A stretch of 64,000 nt of DNA. Source: Brevundimonas pondensis (GTDB lineage Bacteria; Pseudomonadota; Alphaproteobacteria; Caulobacterales; Caulobacteraceae). Where the stretch lies: positions 2,610,001 to 2,674,000 of the forward strand of contig NZ_CP062006.1 in NCBI RefSeq assembly GCF_017487345.1, in the 5' to 3' direction. Shown here piece by piece: positions 17,419-26,221 of this stretch. A model generated the notes under the pieces. That model was not told the DNA's origin, ran no database searches, and saw nothing but the letters and a program-made list of their open reading frames with translations. The first letter of the stretch is position 1; every line of letters starts with the position of its first letter. Made by a program: the position numbers and the translations under genes.

Positions 17419-17679
17419 TTTTTTGAGAGCAGATCGTTCAGCGCCGCCTTGTCGAGCATGGCGTCGGCCAGCAGGCGCTTCAGCTTTCCGTTTTCATCTT
17501 CCAGGGCCCGGAGGCGCTGGGCGTCCGACACGCTCATCCCGCCGAACTTGGCTTTCCAGGCGTAGATCGTGCCCTCCGACACGCCGTGCTTGCGCGCCAG
17601 CTCGCCCGCTTTGGCGCCCGGCCTCGTTCTCCCGCAGGATCCCAATGATCTGCTCTTCCGTGAATCTCGCTCGTTTCAT
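17412..17679 (-). pseudogene. IS3-family transposase OrfA, frameshifted
   Basis: The start reads MKRARFTEEQIIGILRENEAG, then one extra base near 17620 shifts the frame; the correct frame continues KAGELARKHGVSEGTIYAWK, KAKFGG and a Leu-rich coiled coil to DLLSKKW. Removing one base gives an 88-residue OrfA like that of the right-hand IS. With OrfA broken, the element should not transpose on its own unless the shift is a sequence error. Confidence 0.8.
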
Positions 17680-17743
17680 TCCGTCCGTCCTTTCAAGGGC
17701 CGGGCTCTAGCTCCGCGTGGAGGAAATTCTCAGGGGCACGTCA

Positions 17744-18059
17744 AACTGGCGATGCCCCCAGCTGCAAGCTCGGGGCGAGCAGCAATTTTCCATCAAAACA
17801 AAAGGGCTTTGCGAAGACGATCCAAGCCCGGATTCTCCGCAAGGTTCCTGGAATTCGAGACCCGCATGACGAGTCGACCAAAGGCATAAATGCTCGAGCA
17901 GGGAGGCCATAGCCTGCGCAACCGAAATGACCGCTTTGCGCCCCACATCCGGCCGTTCGGCCTTGTAGCCGACGATCCCGAAAGCCGCCCTTCGTTCCGC
18001 CAGCGCTCAACTGGTTCAGACCCGACATTGCGCTCACGGCCCAACAGGTGTGGCCACCA
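17744..18059. other. Intergenic stretch with no recognised gene
   Basis: About 315 bases between the IS and the end of the LysR gene. Several overlapping open frames exist on the minus strand but none carries a family signature or a credible ribosome-binding site. It may be a dispersed repeat or decayed coding DNA brought in with the cargo segment. Confidence 0.4.
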
Positions 18060-18938
18060 TTATGTTCGGAGTGCAGCAATCAGGGCGTCCCGAGCCATGG
18101 CCACGCGCGGGTGTCGCAGCGATGAGCGTGCCCAGACGAGGTAGTAAGCGTTGCGCGGCACCGTGACCGGGGCGGGTATCTCGATCAGCGTGCAGGCAGC
18201 GCGTTCGCTGCGGGTGAGATAGCCGGGCATCACCGTCCAGCCGAGACCCGCGCACAATCCCGATCGCAATACTCTCAAATCGGGCGCGGTCAACGCGGGC
18301 TGGCTCGTCAGCTCGAGCTGGTTTGCATGGAGCCAGGTTCGCAGCAGCGGCCGGTCGAGGTCGTAGGCGAGGTGGGCCGTCCGGTTGAGCCCGTCGGCAA
18401 GCGGCAATTCGGCAATCCGCATGGCCACGGCGGGCGAGGCTACGGCGCGCAGGTGCTCTTCGCCCAGCGCATGGAAGGCCAACCGCGGATCTTCGGGTTG
18501 CGAGGCGGTGACGGCCAGGTGCACCTTGTCTTCGAGGAGCATGGCATAAAGCGCCTCGCGCCCGCCGATATGCAGCCGCAGGTCCAGCCCTGCTTCCAGC
18601 AGCGGAGCCAGTCGGGGCGTGATCATTTCGCCCAGCAGGTCCGACGGCGCGGCGATGTGGACCGTGCCCGAGATGCGGGACGAACGGGCCCGCGCGCTGG
18701 CCAGTGCCGATTCCGCCGTGTCGAGGCTGCTTCCGATTGAAGCAGCGAGATCGTCGGCGATCGCTGTCGGTCGGACGCCGCGCGAATGGCGATCGAACAA
18801 GGGACGGCCCAGTTGCGCCTCGAGCGATGCGATGTGCTGCGACGCCGCCGGTTGGGTGATGCCGATTGCCCGGGCCGCCTCGCTCAGTGAACGACGGCGA
18901 TAGACTTCGACAAAGGTGCGCAACTGCAGGAGGGACAT
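18060..18938 (-). CDS. LysR-type transcriptional regulator
   Basis: A 292-residue LysR regulator. N-terminal winged HTH: LLQLRTFVEVYRRRSLSEAA, RAIGITQPAASQHIASLEAQ, LGRPLFDRHSRGV. The effector-binding part spans about 90-292. Start at 18938 (MSLLQLRTF) rather than 18974, matching usual LysR N-termini. It is divergent from the DJ-1/glyoxalase operon, with a dyad CCATAA-N6-TTATGG between them, so it probably activates that operon when it senses an electrophile; the inducer is not known. Confidence 0.9.
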   Translation of the reverse strand: MSLLQLRTFVEVYRRRSLSEAARAIGITQPAASQHIASLEAQLGRPLFDRHSRGVRPTAIADDLAASIGSSLDTAESALASARARSSRISGTVHIAAPSDLLGEMITPRLAPLLEAGLDLRLHIGGREALYAMLLEDKVHLAVTASQPEDPRLAFHALGEEHLRAVASPAVAMRIAELPLADGLNRTAHLAYDLDRPLLRTWLHANQLELTSQPALTAPDLRVLRSGLCAGLGWTVMPGYLTRSERAACTLIEIPAPVTVPRNAYYLVWARSSLRHPRVAMARDALIAALRT

Positions 18939-18945
18939 TCCGGTT

Positions 18946-18963
18946 CCATAAGCGGATTTATGG
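18946..18963. promoter_or_regulatory. Candidate LysR-box
   Basis: CCATAA-GCGGAT-TTATGG is a perfect six-base inverted repeat with a six-base spacer, containing the T-N11-A pattern typical of LysR sites. It lies 7 bases upstream of the LysR start and about 70 bases before the DJ-1 gene. Confidence 0.5.
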
Positions 18964-19033
18964 CCGTCCGCCATTCCCGCTGGATTTCATGATGCCGTTC
19001 CCTGCGTATCTAAGCCGCCGAAGGAACGATCGA

Positions 19034-19843
19034 ATGCAAAATCGCCGCCAGCTGCTGAAAGCTCTCACCGCTGTCTTTGTGGCGGGTGCGGCTGCGCTGG
19101 TTGCGTTTGCTCGTGTCCCCGACATCAATGGAAAAGGACAATTGACGATGACCCGCATTCTCATGGTGGCCACCTCCGCCGACCGCATGACTCCCGGCAC
19201 CGAACCGACGGGTGTCTGGCTCGAGGAACTTACCACCCCGTACTACGCGTTCCGCGATGCGGGCGCCGAGGTGACGCTGGCCTCGATCAAGGGCGGCGCC
19301 ATCCCCGTCGACCAGCGCAGCGTCAACGCCGACGGCGAGAACGACGCTTCGGTCGAGCGCTATCTGAAGGACGAGGCCCTGAAGGCCGAGGTTGCCGGTA
19401 CGCCGGTGTTCACCAGCATCGATCCCGCCGGCTACGACGCGCTGTTCATGCCGGGCGGCCACGGCACCATGTTTGATTACCCCGGTAGCGAAGAGTTGGC
19501 GCGCCTGGTCGAACGCTTCGATCGCGAAGGCAAGATCGTCGCCGCCGTCTGCCATGGACCGGCTGGGCTGGTCTCGGCGGCGAAGGCCGATGGCACGCCC
19601 TTCGTCGCAGGCCGCCGTGTCGCGGGCTTCACCGACAGCGAGGAACGCGCGGTCGGCCTCGATCAGGCGGTGCCGTTCCTGCTCGAAACGCGTCTCAAGG
19701 AACTTGGCGGCAAGCACGAGAGCGGCCCCGATTTCGCCCCATTCGCTTTGCGCGACGGCAATCTGGTGACCGGCCAGAACCCCGCCAGCGCAACCCGCAC
19801 CGCGGAGCTCGTGATGGAAGCCCTCAAGGACAAGAACGCCTGA
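19034..19843 (+). CDS. DJ-1/PfpI-family protein, putative glyoxalase III or deglycase
   Basis: A 269-residue protein with a hydrophobic N-terminal segment ([19 protein letters not shown]) that may export or anchor it, then a DJ-1/PfpI domain starting [13 protein letters not shown]. The nucleophile elbow is [10 protein letters not shown], with an upstream [10 protein letters not shown] and a downstream lid; this is the Hsp31/type-1 glutamine amidotransferase-like class. Such proteins convert methylglyoxal to lactate or repair glycated molecules. AAGGA precedes ATG 19034; a start at 19148 would remove the hydrophobic segment. First gene of a cluster with glyoxalase I two bases downstream, which supports dicarbonyl detoxification. 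Confidence 0.82.
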   Translation: MQNRRQLLKALTAVFVAGAAALVAFARVPDINGKGQLTMTRILMVATSADRMTPGTEPTGVWLEELTTPYYAFRDAGAEVTLASIKGGAIPVDQRSVNADGENDASVERYLKDEALKAEVAGTPVFTSIDPAGYDALFMPGGHGTMFDYPGSEELARLVERFDREGKIVAAVCHGPAGLVSAAKADGTPFVAGRRVAGFTDSEERAVGLDQAVPFLLETRLKELGGKHESGPDFAPFALRDGNLVTGQNPASATRTAELVMEALKDKNA

Positions 19844-19845
19844 TC

Positions 19846-20301
19846 ATGCGGTATCTCCACACCATGCTGCGCGTCGCCGATCCCGAGGCGGCGATCCGTT
19901 TCTTCACGCTGCTGGGTCTCAAGGAGACCCGGCGCATGGAGAACCAGGCCGGGCGTTACACGCTGATCTACCTTGCCGCCGACGAGGATTTCCGCGGCGA
20001 CGGCGAGCAGGGCGATGCCGAGGTCGAGCTGACGTACAACTGGCCGCCCGAGGATGGCAGCGCTTCCGAGAAATACACGGGCGGCCGAAACTTCGGCCAT
20101 CTCGCCTACGGGGTCGACGACATCTACGAAACGTGCGCGCGGCTGCTGGCGGGCGGCGTGACGATCAATCGCCCCCCGCGTGACGGATACATGGCGTTCG
20201 TCCGCTCGCCGGACGGGATCTCGATCGAACTGCTGCAGAAGGGCGAACACAAGGCTCCGGCCGAACCCTGGGCCTCCATGCCCAACACGGGCGAATGGTG
20301 A
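19846..20301 (+). CDS. gloA: Glyoxalase I (lactoylglutathione lyase)
   Basis: A 151-residue two-module VOC protein. Metal ligands are visible: His5 in [10 protein letters not shown], Glu in EVELTYNWP, His in [11 protein letters not shown] and Glu in GISIELLQ. The tight spacing of these motifs and length match bacterial GloA of the Ni/Co or Zn class. It isomerises the hemithioacetal of methylglyoxal and glutathione. Starts two bases after the DJ-1 gene and overlaps the next gene (TGATG). Confidence 0.9.
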   Translation: MRYLHTMLRVADPEAAIRFFTLLGLKETRRMENQAGRYTLIYLAADEDFRGDGEQGDAEVELTYNWPPEDGSASEKYTGGRNFGHLAYGVDDIYETCARLLAGGVTINRPPRDGYMAFVRSPDGISIELLQKGEHKAPAEPWASMPNTGEW

Positions 20302-21407
20302 TGGCGAAATTGTTCGAACCGATTGAGGTTGGCGGGCTGCGGCTCGCCAACCGCATCGTCATCGCGCCGATGTGCCAGTATTCGGCAGTCGACGGCGCGA
20401 TGACCGACTGGCACCAGATGCATCTCGGCCAGTTGGCGCTGTCGGGCGCGGGCGCGCTGACGATCGAGGCGACCGCGGTCAGCCCGGAAGGGCGCATCAC
20501 CTACGGTGACGTCGGCCTATACGATGACCGTACCGAAGCGGCGATGCGAAGCGTGCTCGAAAGTGTGCGTCGTTGGTCGGACATGCCGCTGATCATCCAG
20601 CTGGCCCATGCCGGCCGCAAGGCGAGCTGCGCCAAGCCGTGGCACGGCGGAGCGCAGCTTGCCCCCGATGCAGAGAACGGCTGGCAGACCGTGGCACCCA
20701 GCGCCACTCCCTTCGCTCCGGACGACCATCCCCCCGTCGAACTGGACAAGGCAGGGCTTGCCCGCATCCGGGAGGCGTTCGCGGATGCCGCCCGCCGCGC
20801 CAGCAGGCTCGGCATCGATGCCATCCAGATCCACGCGGCGCACGGTTATCTGCTCCACGAGTTTCTTTCGCCGATCTCCAACCGGCGCGGCGACGAATAC
20901 GGCGGCAGCCTCGACAACCGGATGCGGTTCCCGCTCGAAGTGTTCGATGACGTGCGCGAAGCGTTTCCGGCCGACCGCCCGGTGACCGTCCGCGTTTCTG
21001 GGACCGACTGGGTTGAAGGCGGCTGGACAGCGGAGGAAACCGCATTGTTTGCACAGGAGCTGGAGCGGCGCGGTTGTTCGGCAATCCACGTGTCCAGCGG
21101 CGGCCTCGACCCGCGCCAGCAGATCCCTGTCGGTCCCGGCTATCAGGTGCCGCTGGCGCGGACGGTCAAGGACGCGGTCGCCATGCCTGTCGTGGCGGTC
21201 GGAATGATCACCGATCCGCACCAGGCGGAGCGCATCCTCGAAGACGGGCATGCCGACGCCATAGCGATAGCCCGCGCTGCGCTGTGGGATCCGCGTTGGC
21301 CCTGGCACGCCGCCGCCGCGCTTGGTGCATCGGTCAAGGCGCCCCCGCAATATCTCCGGTCCGAGCCCCACAAAGCGGGCCGCATCCTCGAGGAAATGAC
21401 CCCATGA
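20301..21407 (+). CDS. Old yellow enzyme, YqjM-like NADH:flavin oxidoreductase
   Basis: A 368-residue TIM-barrel flavoprotein. Cys25 in IAPMCQYS marks the YqjM (thermophilic-like) class, HAAHGYLLHEFLSP provides flavin and substrate contacts, and SNRRGDEYGGS is the family signature. Enzymes of this class reduce electron-poor C=C bonds of enals, enones and maleimides, consistent with the electrophile-detoxification context. ATG 20301 overlaps the gloA stop; an ATG two codons earlier (20295) is also possible. Confidence 0.9.
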   Translation: MAKLFEPIEVGGLRLANRIVIAPMCQYSAVDGAMTDWHQMHLGQLALSGAGALTIEATAVSPEGRITYGDVGLYDDRTEAAMRSVLESVRRWSDMPLIIQLAHAGRKASCAKPWHGGAQLAPDAENGWQTVAPSATPFAPDDHPPVELDKAGLARIREAFADAARRASRLGIDAIQIHAAHGYLLHEFLSPISNRRGDEYGGSLDNRMRFPLEVFDDVREAFPADRPVTVRVSGTDWVEGGWTAEETALFAQELERRGCSAIHVSSGGLDPRQQIPVGPGYQVPLARTVKDAVAMPVVAVGMITDPHQAERILEDGHADAIAIARAALWDPRWPWHAAAALGASVKAPPQYLRSEPHKAGRILEEMTP

Positions 21408-22555
21408 AAACCTCCGTCAAACTGCTTCTTGCCGCTGGCGCTGCCCTCGCGCTTGCCGCCTGCTCGACGACCCGCGAGGGTGCATCCGCGCCCCAGATCG
21501 AACAGGTCGCGACCTTCGATGGCGCGATGCCGACTGGCGTGACCGTCGCCCCCAACGGGCGCATCTTCGTCAACTTCCCGCAATGGGGCGACAACGCGCC
21601 GTTCACGGTTGCCGAGCTGGTCGACGGCAAGGCGGTGCCTTATCCCGACGCCGCGACCAACCAGCCCGATCCGGCCGACCCGGCTGGGCATTTCATCTCG
21701 GTGCAGAGCGTGGTGGCCGACGGCGCCAATCGCCTCTGGGTGCTCGACACGGCGGCGCCCAAATTCTCTCAACCACAGGCCGGCGGTGCAAAGCTGGTGG
21801 CAATCGACCTTGCGACCGACCGGGTGGTGAAGACGATCGTCCTGCCGCCCAGCGTGGTGCTGCCCACGACCTACCTCAACGACGTGCGCTTCGATCTGCG
21901 TCAGGGCGCCGAGGGCGTCGCCTACATCACCGACAGCAGCAACGAGGGGATCGGCGGCATCATCGTCGTCGATATCGCAAGCGGGCGGGCGATCCGGCGC
22001 CTGTCGAACCATGCGACGACCAACCCCGAGCCCGGCTTCACCCCGGTTGTCGATGGCGCGGTGCTCATGAACCGCCCGGCTGACGGCCCCGCGACGCCGG
22101 TCACGATCGCAAGCGACGCGATTGCGCTCAGCGCCGACGGCAGCCTGCTGTATTACGGTCCACTGTCGGGCCGGACGCTGCACGCGGTGCCCACGGCAAT
22201 GCTGCGCGATCCCGCGGTGTCCGAGGAGGCATTGGGCCGCGCGGTCCGCAGCCTGGGGCGCAAAGGCGCCTCGGACGGGATAGCCGAGGATGACAAGGGC
22301 CGCGTGTTCGCCGGCGATTACGAGAACAACGCGATCCGCGTGCTCGACCAGGGCAGCTGGACGACGGTGGTCAGCAACCCGCGCATCAGCTGGCCCGACA
22401 CGCTGTCGATCGGCACCGACGGCTACCTCTACTTCACCGCCAACCAGCTTCACCGCCAGCCAGGCTTCCACGGCGGGCGGGACTTGCGCCGCAAGCCCTA
22501 CGAGCTGCTCCGCATCAAGGTGGGCGCGGCTCCCGTCCTGTTGCGCTCGCGGTGA
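21404..22555 (+). CDS. MRJP/yellow-family (L-dopachrome tautomerase-related) lipoprotein
   Basis: A 383-residue lipoprotein: signal LLLAAGAALALAAC with the lipobox Cys. The remainder is a six-bladed propeller like bacterial relatives of major royal jelly and yellow proteins: GVTVAPNGRIFVNFPQWG, ISVQSVVADGANRLWVLDT, LNDVRFD, YITDSSNEGIGGIIVVD, DGIAEDDKGRVFAGDYENN. The enzymatic role of bacterial members is not established; lactonase or sugar-related activities are proposed for similar propellers. It overlaps the OYE gene by four bases, so it belongs to the detoxification operon. Confidence 0.8.
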   Translation: MKTSVKLLLAAGAALALAACSTTREGASAPQIEQVATFDGAMPTGVTVAPNGRIFVNFPQWGDNAPFTVAELVDGKAVPYPDAATNQPDPADPAGHFISVQSVVADGANRLWVLDTAAPKFSQPQAGGAKLVAIDLATDRVVKTIVLPPSVVLPTTYLNDVRFDLRQGAEGVAYITDSSNEGIGGIIVVDIASGRAIRRLSNHATTNPEPGFTPVVDGAVLMNRPADGPATPVTIASDAIALSADGSLLYYGPLSGRTLHAVPTAMLRDPAVSEEALGRAVRSLGRKGASDGIAEDDKGRVFAGDYENNAIRVLDQGSWTTVVSNPRISWPDTLSIGTDGYLYFTANQLHRQPGFHGGRDLRRKPYELLRIKVGAAPVLLRSR

Positions 22556-22631
22556 CCCCATCAGGCCGGGCGGGCTCGCGCGGGGCCGCGATCCGGCGAA
22601 AAATCAACAACTGACTTGAAGGAATACAGTC

Positions 22632-23372
22632 ATGACCAAGGGTATCGAAGGCAAGGTCGTTCTCATAACCGGCGGCAGCAGCGGCATCGGCGCGGAAACT
22701 GCGCGTCTTCTCGCGGAACGCGGCGCCAAGGTGGCCATCGCCGCGCGGCGCAAGGACAGGCTCGACGAGGTCGTCGCGGACATCGCCGCAGTTGGCGGAA
22801 CGGCACGTAGCTACGCGCTGGACGTGACCGACAAATCGGCGGTCCAGTCCGTCGTCGCCTCAATCATTGCCGACTTTGGCCGCCTCGACGTGCTGATCAA
22901 CAACGCCGGGCTGATGCCGATCCGTCCGATGGCCGAGGTCAACACCGACGAGTGGGACCAGATGATCGACGTCAATCTGAAGGGTACGCTCTACGGCATC
23001 GCGGCGGCCCTTCCCGGTTTTCTCGAGCAGGGCAGCGGTCACATCATCAACTTGAGCTCGGTTGCGGGCATCAAGGTCTTCGCACCGGGCGGCACGGTCT
23101 ACTCCGGCACCAAGTTCGCCGTCAGCGCGATCAGCGAGGGCTTGCGCCACGAGGTGGGGGAAAAGGTCCGGGTCACGTCAATCGAGCCTGGAGCTGTCGA
23201 AAGCGATTTGAAGTTCACGACCTCTGGCGCGGCTGTCGAGACGGTGCTGGACTTCTACAAGCAGGCCATCCCGGCGGCATCGGTGGCGCGTGCTATCGCG
23301 TTCGCTGTCGAACAACCTGATGACGTCGACGTCAACGCGATCGTCATCCGGCCGACCGCACAGCAGTTCTGA
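22632..23372 (+). CDS. Short-chain dehydrogenase/reductase
   Basis: A 246-residue classical SDR. Cofactor motif TGGSSGIG near the N-terminus, NNAG in VLINNAGLMP, catalytic Ser in LSSVAG and YxxxK in VYSGTKFAVSA. The basic residues of AIAARRKDRL suggest NADP(H). The best description is the oxidoreductase group of YdfG-like enzymes that reduce 3-hydroxy acids and small carbonyls. It follows the MRJP gene by 76 bases; AAGGAATACAGTC precedes the ATG. Confidence 0.88.
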   Translation: MTKGIEGKVVLITGGSSGIGAETARLLAERGAKVAIAARRKDRLDEVVADIAAVGGTARSYALDVTDKSAVQSVVASIIADFGRLDVLINNAGLMPIRPMAEVNTDEWDQMIDVNLKGTLYGIAAALPGFLEQGSGHIINLSSVAGIKVFAPGGTVYSGTKFAVSAISEGLRHEVGEKVRVTSIEPGAVESDLKFTTSGAAVETVLDFYKQAIPAASVARAIAFAVEQPDDVDVNAIVIRPTAQQF

Positions 23373-23483
23373 TTTCGACGAGGAGGCGGGGCCGCGGGTG
23401 CTCCGCCTCATGGGGAACGTACCGGCCCGCTCGTCCGTTACTTTGCCGAATAATATCTGTCCGTTTCACTTGAGGAGTCATTT

Positions 23484-23777
23484 GTGTCCAAACTTGCCCT
23501 GTATGTGCCACTGAAGGCCAAGCCCGGAAAAGAGCGCGATGTCGCCAATTTCCTGACCTCGGCATTGCCGCTCGTTCAAGCTGAGGCAGGCACTCTGACC
23601 TGGTATGCGATCGAGGAAGGTCTCGGTGCGTACGCGATCTTCGATACGTTCGACACAGAGGAGGATCGGCAGGCCCATCTTGACGGCAAGGTTGCCGCCG
23701 CACTGATGGAGAAAGCAGAAGAACTGTTTTCTGAACCGCCGCAGATTCACAAGTTCACCCTGCTCGCCGCGAAATAG
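23484..23777 (+). CDS. Small antibiotic-biosynthesis-monooxygenase-fold protein
   Basis: A 97-residue ABM domain with GTG start and GAGGAG ten bases upstream. The pattern MSKLALYVPLKAKPGKERDV, LTWYAIEEGLGAYAIFDTF, DTEEDRQAHLDGKVAAALME is typical of putative quinol monooxygenases (YgiN-like). The conserved His in AHL would sit in the active-site cleft. Last gene before a strong terminator, so the operon 19034-23777 ends here. Confidence 0.8.
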   Translation: MSKLALYVPLKAKPGKERDVANFLTSALPLVQAEAGTLTWYAIEEGLGAYAIFDTFDTEEDRQAHLDGKVAAALMEKAEELFSEPPQIHKFTLLAAK

Positions 23778-23881
23778 CGGAGCGGTCGGCACCCTAAGCT
23801 GCGGTTTGACTGCAGGGTAAGGCTCGTGTTTCCATCCGGAATGGATGGCCCAGCCGAAACGAGAAATGAATAAATGAATAC

Positions 23882-23918
23882 GACAGGCCATCCGCGATAG
23901 TGGATGGCCTGTCTTTTG
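23882..23918 (+). terminator. Rho-independent terminator
   Basis: GACAGGCCATCC and GGATGGCCTGTC form a perfect 12-bp stem with an eight-base loop, followed by TTTT. It ends the detoxification operon. From here to 24234 (about 315 bases) no gene is seen; the promoter of the formaldehyde dehydrogenase gene must lie there. Confidence 0.85.
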
Positions 23919-24234
23919 CGCTTATCACACCTCTGAAGTTACTGATAAGGTGCCGTTGATGTGTCGCGACGTAACGGCGCCATTGGTCCGCGGGAGATTC
24001 TTGAGCACATCAATTTGGCGCGATATTCGGCCGTTCTGGCCTAGTCATTCAGAAAACCGCCGTGAATCGATCCCAGGATGGCCCTACGGGAAGGAACCTC
24101 TCAGGTAGCAGAAGGTTCAGGAAACTGAGATCACTTGGAAGGGTGCGATGTCCTCCGCCGTTGCGATGGACCGGATCATCACCAAGCTCTCGATTTGATG
24201 ACGCGTTGAAAACAGCTGGGAAAGGAGAAGATCC

Positions 24235-25374
24235 GTGAAAGCTGTCGTGTACAACGGGCCCAAAGATGTTTCTGTCAACACCATCGATGATCCCAAGATC
24301 GAAAAGCATACCGATGTTATCATCCGGCTGACCACGACCAATATCTGCGGGTCGGACCTTCACATGTATGAGGGCCGTACCAGCTTTGAGAAGGGCAAGG
24401 TCTTCGGTCACGAAAACCTTGGCGAGGTCGTCGAAGTCGGCGCTGCCGTAGATCGTATCAAGAAGGGCGATCGCGTGTGCATGCCGTTCAACGTCGGTTG
24501 CGGTTTCTGCGAAAATTGCGAACGCGGTTTGACGGGTTTTTGTCTCACGACCAACCCTGGAACCGCCGGCGCAGCGTATGGCTTTGCCGAGATGGGTCCG
24601 TGGCAAGGTGGTCAGGCCGAGTTCATGCGCGTGCCTTATGCGGACTTCAATTGCCTGAAACTGCCTGAGGACGCTGAGGAGAAGGAGGATGACTATGTCA
24701 TGCTCTCCGACATCTTCCCGACGGGTTGGCATGGCGTCGAACTGTCAGGGTTCCTGCCTGGCGAAAGCATCGCGATCTACGGCGCCGGTCCGGTCGGTTT
24801 AATGGCCGCGCACTCAGCCGAAATCCGCGGTGCCGCTCAGATTTTCGTGGTCGATTCTCACGATGACCGCCTGAAACTGGCCGAGGCGATGGGCGCTATT
24901 CCGATCGACATGCGCAAGGGCGATCCCGCCCAGCAGATCCTTGACGCGACCGGCGGCCTCGGGACCGACCGGGGGGTTGAGGCGGTGGGGTATCAGTGTT
25001 GCGATCGCCACGGCAAGGAGCGCAGCAATTACACGATGAACTGCCTCGTCAAAAGCACGAAGGCCACCGGTGGAATCGGCGTCGTCGGCGTGTTCATCCC
25101 GGAAGACCCGAACGCGCCCGACGATCTGCAGAAGGAAGGCAAGATGGCGTTCGACTTCGGCAACTTCTGGTTCAAGGGCCAGAAGATCGGCACCGGCCAG
25201 TGCAATGTAAAGCACTACAACCGGCGACTGATGAAGCTTATCGAGCAAGACCGAGCCAATCCTGCCCAAATCATCTCGCACCGACTGCCGCTTGATCAGG
25301 CGCCAGACGCTTACAAGCATTTCGACGAACGCGATGCTGGTTGGACGAAGGTCGTGCTCAAGCCGGGTGCCTGA
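24235..25374 (+). CDS. fdhA: Zn-dependent formaldehyde dehydrogenase, glutathione-independent type
   Basis: A 379-residue MDR-family alcohol dehydrogenase with GTG start after GGAAAGGAGAAG. Catalytic zinc ligands Cys38 (NICGSDLHMYEGR), His59-Glu60 (GHENLG); structural zinc cysteines at 89, 92, 95 and 103 (CGFCENCERG...C). NAD-binding motif YGAGPVGLMAA and an acidic residue in VVDSHDDR. The long insertion with CCDRHGKERSNYTMN matches the Pseudomonas putida formaldehyde dismutase/dehydrogenase group. It oxidises free formaldehyde to formate using NAD. PfpI-type gene follows 23 bases later. Confidence 0.88.
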   Translation: MKAVVYNGPKDVSVNTIDDPKIEKHTDVIIRLTTTNICGSDLHMYEGRTSFEKGKVFGHENLGEVVEVGAAVDRIKKGDRVCMPFNVGCGFCENCERGLTGFCLTTNPGTAGAAYGFAEMGPWQGGQAEFMRVPYADFNCLKLPEDAEEKEDDYVMLSDIFPTGWHGVELSGFLPGESIAIYGAGPVGLMAAHSAEIRGAAQIFVVDSHDDRLKLAEAMGAIPIDMRKGDPAQQILDATGGLGTDRGVEAVGYQCCDRHGKERSNYTMNCLVKSTKATGGIGVVGVFIPEDPNAPDDLQKEGKMAFDFGNFWFKGQKIGTGQCNVKHYNRRLMKLIEQDRANPAQIISHRLPLDQAPDAYKHFDERDAGWTKVVLKPGA

Positions 25375-25397
25375 CCTTCGACGGATAGGAAATAAAT

Positions 25398-25967
25398 ATG
25401 ACTTTGAAAGGCAAATCAGTTGCTATTCTGATCGCACCTCGTGGAACAGAAGAACCAGAATTCTCGAATCCCAAGCAAGCTGTCGAGGACGCTGGTGGCA
25501 AAGTTACCGTGGTCAGTTTTGAACCGGGCAAGGCTCGCACAGTCAATAGCGATCTTGACGAGGGCGGCAGCTATACTATCGACAAGACGTTTTCCGAGGT
25601 CAAAGCCGACGATTTCGACGGACTTGTTGTGCCCGGAGGGACTGTCGGTGCCGACAAGCTGCGCGGCAGCGTCGAGGCAATTGATTTTATCCGGGCTTTC
25701 TTCGATCAGAGAAAACCTGTTGCGGCTATATGCCATGCACCCTGGACACTGATCGAGGCGGGCGTGCTTAAGGGTCGCACCTTGACGTCCTACCCGACGC
25801 TGAAGGTCGATATCGAGAACGCCGGCGGTGCATGGACCAATGAGGAAGTCGTGGTCGACAACGGCCTTGTTACCAGCCGCGATCCCAATGATTTGCCCGC
25901 CTTCTGTGCCAAACTCGTTGAGGAGATCGCAGAAGGTGTGGGCGCGGCGCTCGCAGCAGGGAATTAA
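25398..25967 (+). CDS. DJ-1/PfpI-family protein, YhbO/PfpI type
   Basis: A 189-residue single DJ-1/PfpI domain: KSVAILIAPRGTEEPEFSNP, LVVPGGTVGADKLRGS, nucleophile Cys in VAAICHAPWTLIEAG, then SYPTLKVDIENAGG and WTNEEVVVDNGLVTSR. This matches PfpI, YhbO and YraA stress proteins, reported as deglycases or heat/acid-stress proteins. It is the second DJ-1-superfamily gene of the segment; unlike the first it is plainly cytoplasmic. It is probably cotranscribed with the formaldehyde dehydrogenase. Confidence 0.88.
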   Translation: MTLKGKSVAILIAPRGTEEPEFSNPKQAVEDAGGKVTVVSFEPGKARTVNSDLDEGGSYTIDKTFSEVKADDFDGLVVPGGTVGADKLRGSVEAIDFIRAFFDQRKPVAAICHAPWTLIEAGVLKGRTLTSYPTLKVDIENAGGAWTNEEVVVDNGLVTSRDPNDLPAFCAKLVEEIAEGVGAALAAGN

Positions 25968-26030
25968 GACGGGGCGTTTCGACGAACCATGTGAGGGTCC
26001 TCTCCTTGGAGAAGGTCCGCACAAAGCAAG

Positions 26031-26064
26031 CGTGGCGGATGGCCAGCAATGGCCGTCCGCCACG
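26031..26064. terminator. Strong hairpin, possible terminator between convergent genes
   Basis: CGTGGCGGATGGCC and GGCCGTCCGCCACG can pair across 14 positions with one G-U, around a six-base loop. No T-run follows on either strand, so termination is not certain; it could also be a repeat palindrome. The flanking 25968-26221 contains no gene. Confidence 0.5.
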
Positions 26065-26221
26065 ACGCGTATCACACGAACACGGCGCACCTGACGGGCA
26101 CTCAAACCCTAAGCCGCGTCAACCGCGGTGACACATCGCCGGCTCCCGCTTCCAGATTCGACCCATTCCAACGTGTGGTTGAGATGCACCTGATCGAACG
26201 TGCATTCGGCCAGATTTACGA

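Larger units (their letters stand above)
16474..17743 (-). mobile_element. IS3-family (IS407-type) insertion sequence, left copy
   Basis: About 1270 bases bounded by perfect 15-base inverted ends TGACGTGCCCCTGAG (16474-16488 and its complement ending at 17743); inner bases remain similar. It carries overlapping orfA and orfB on the minus strand. Flanks differ (GGC before, AAC after), so no target duplication is visible and one flank has probably been replaced. Related to, but clearly different from, the element at 39835-41131. Confidence 0.85.
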
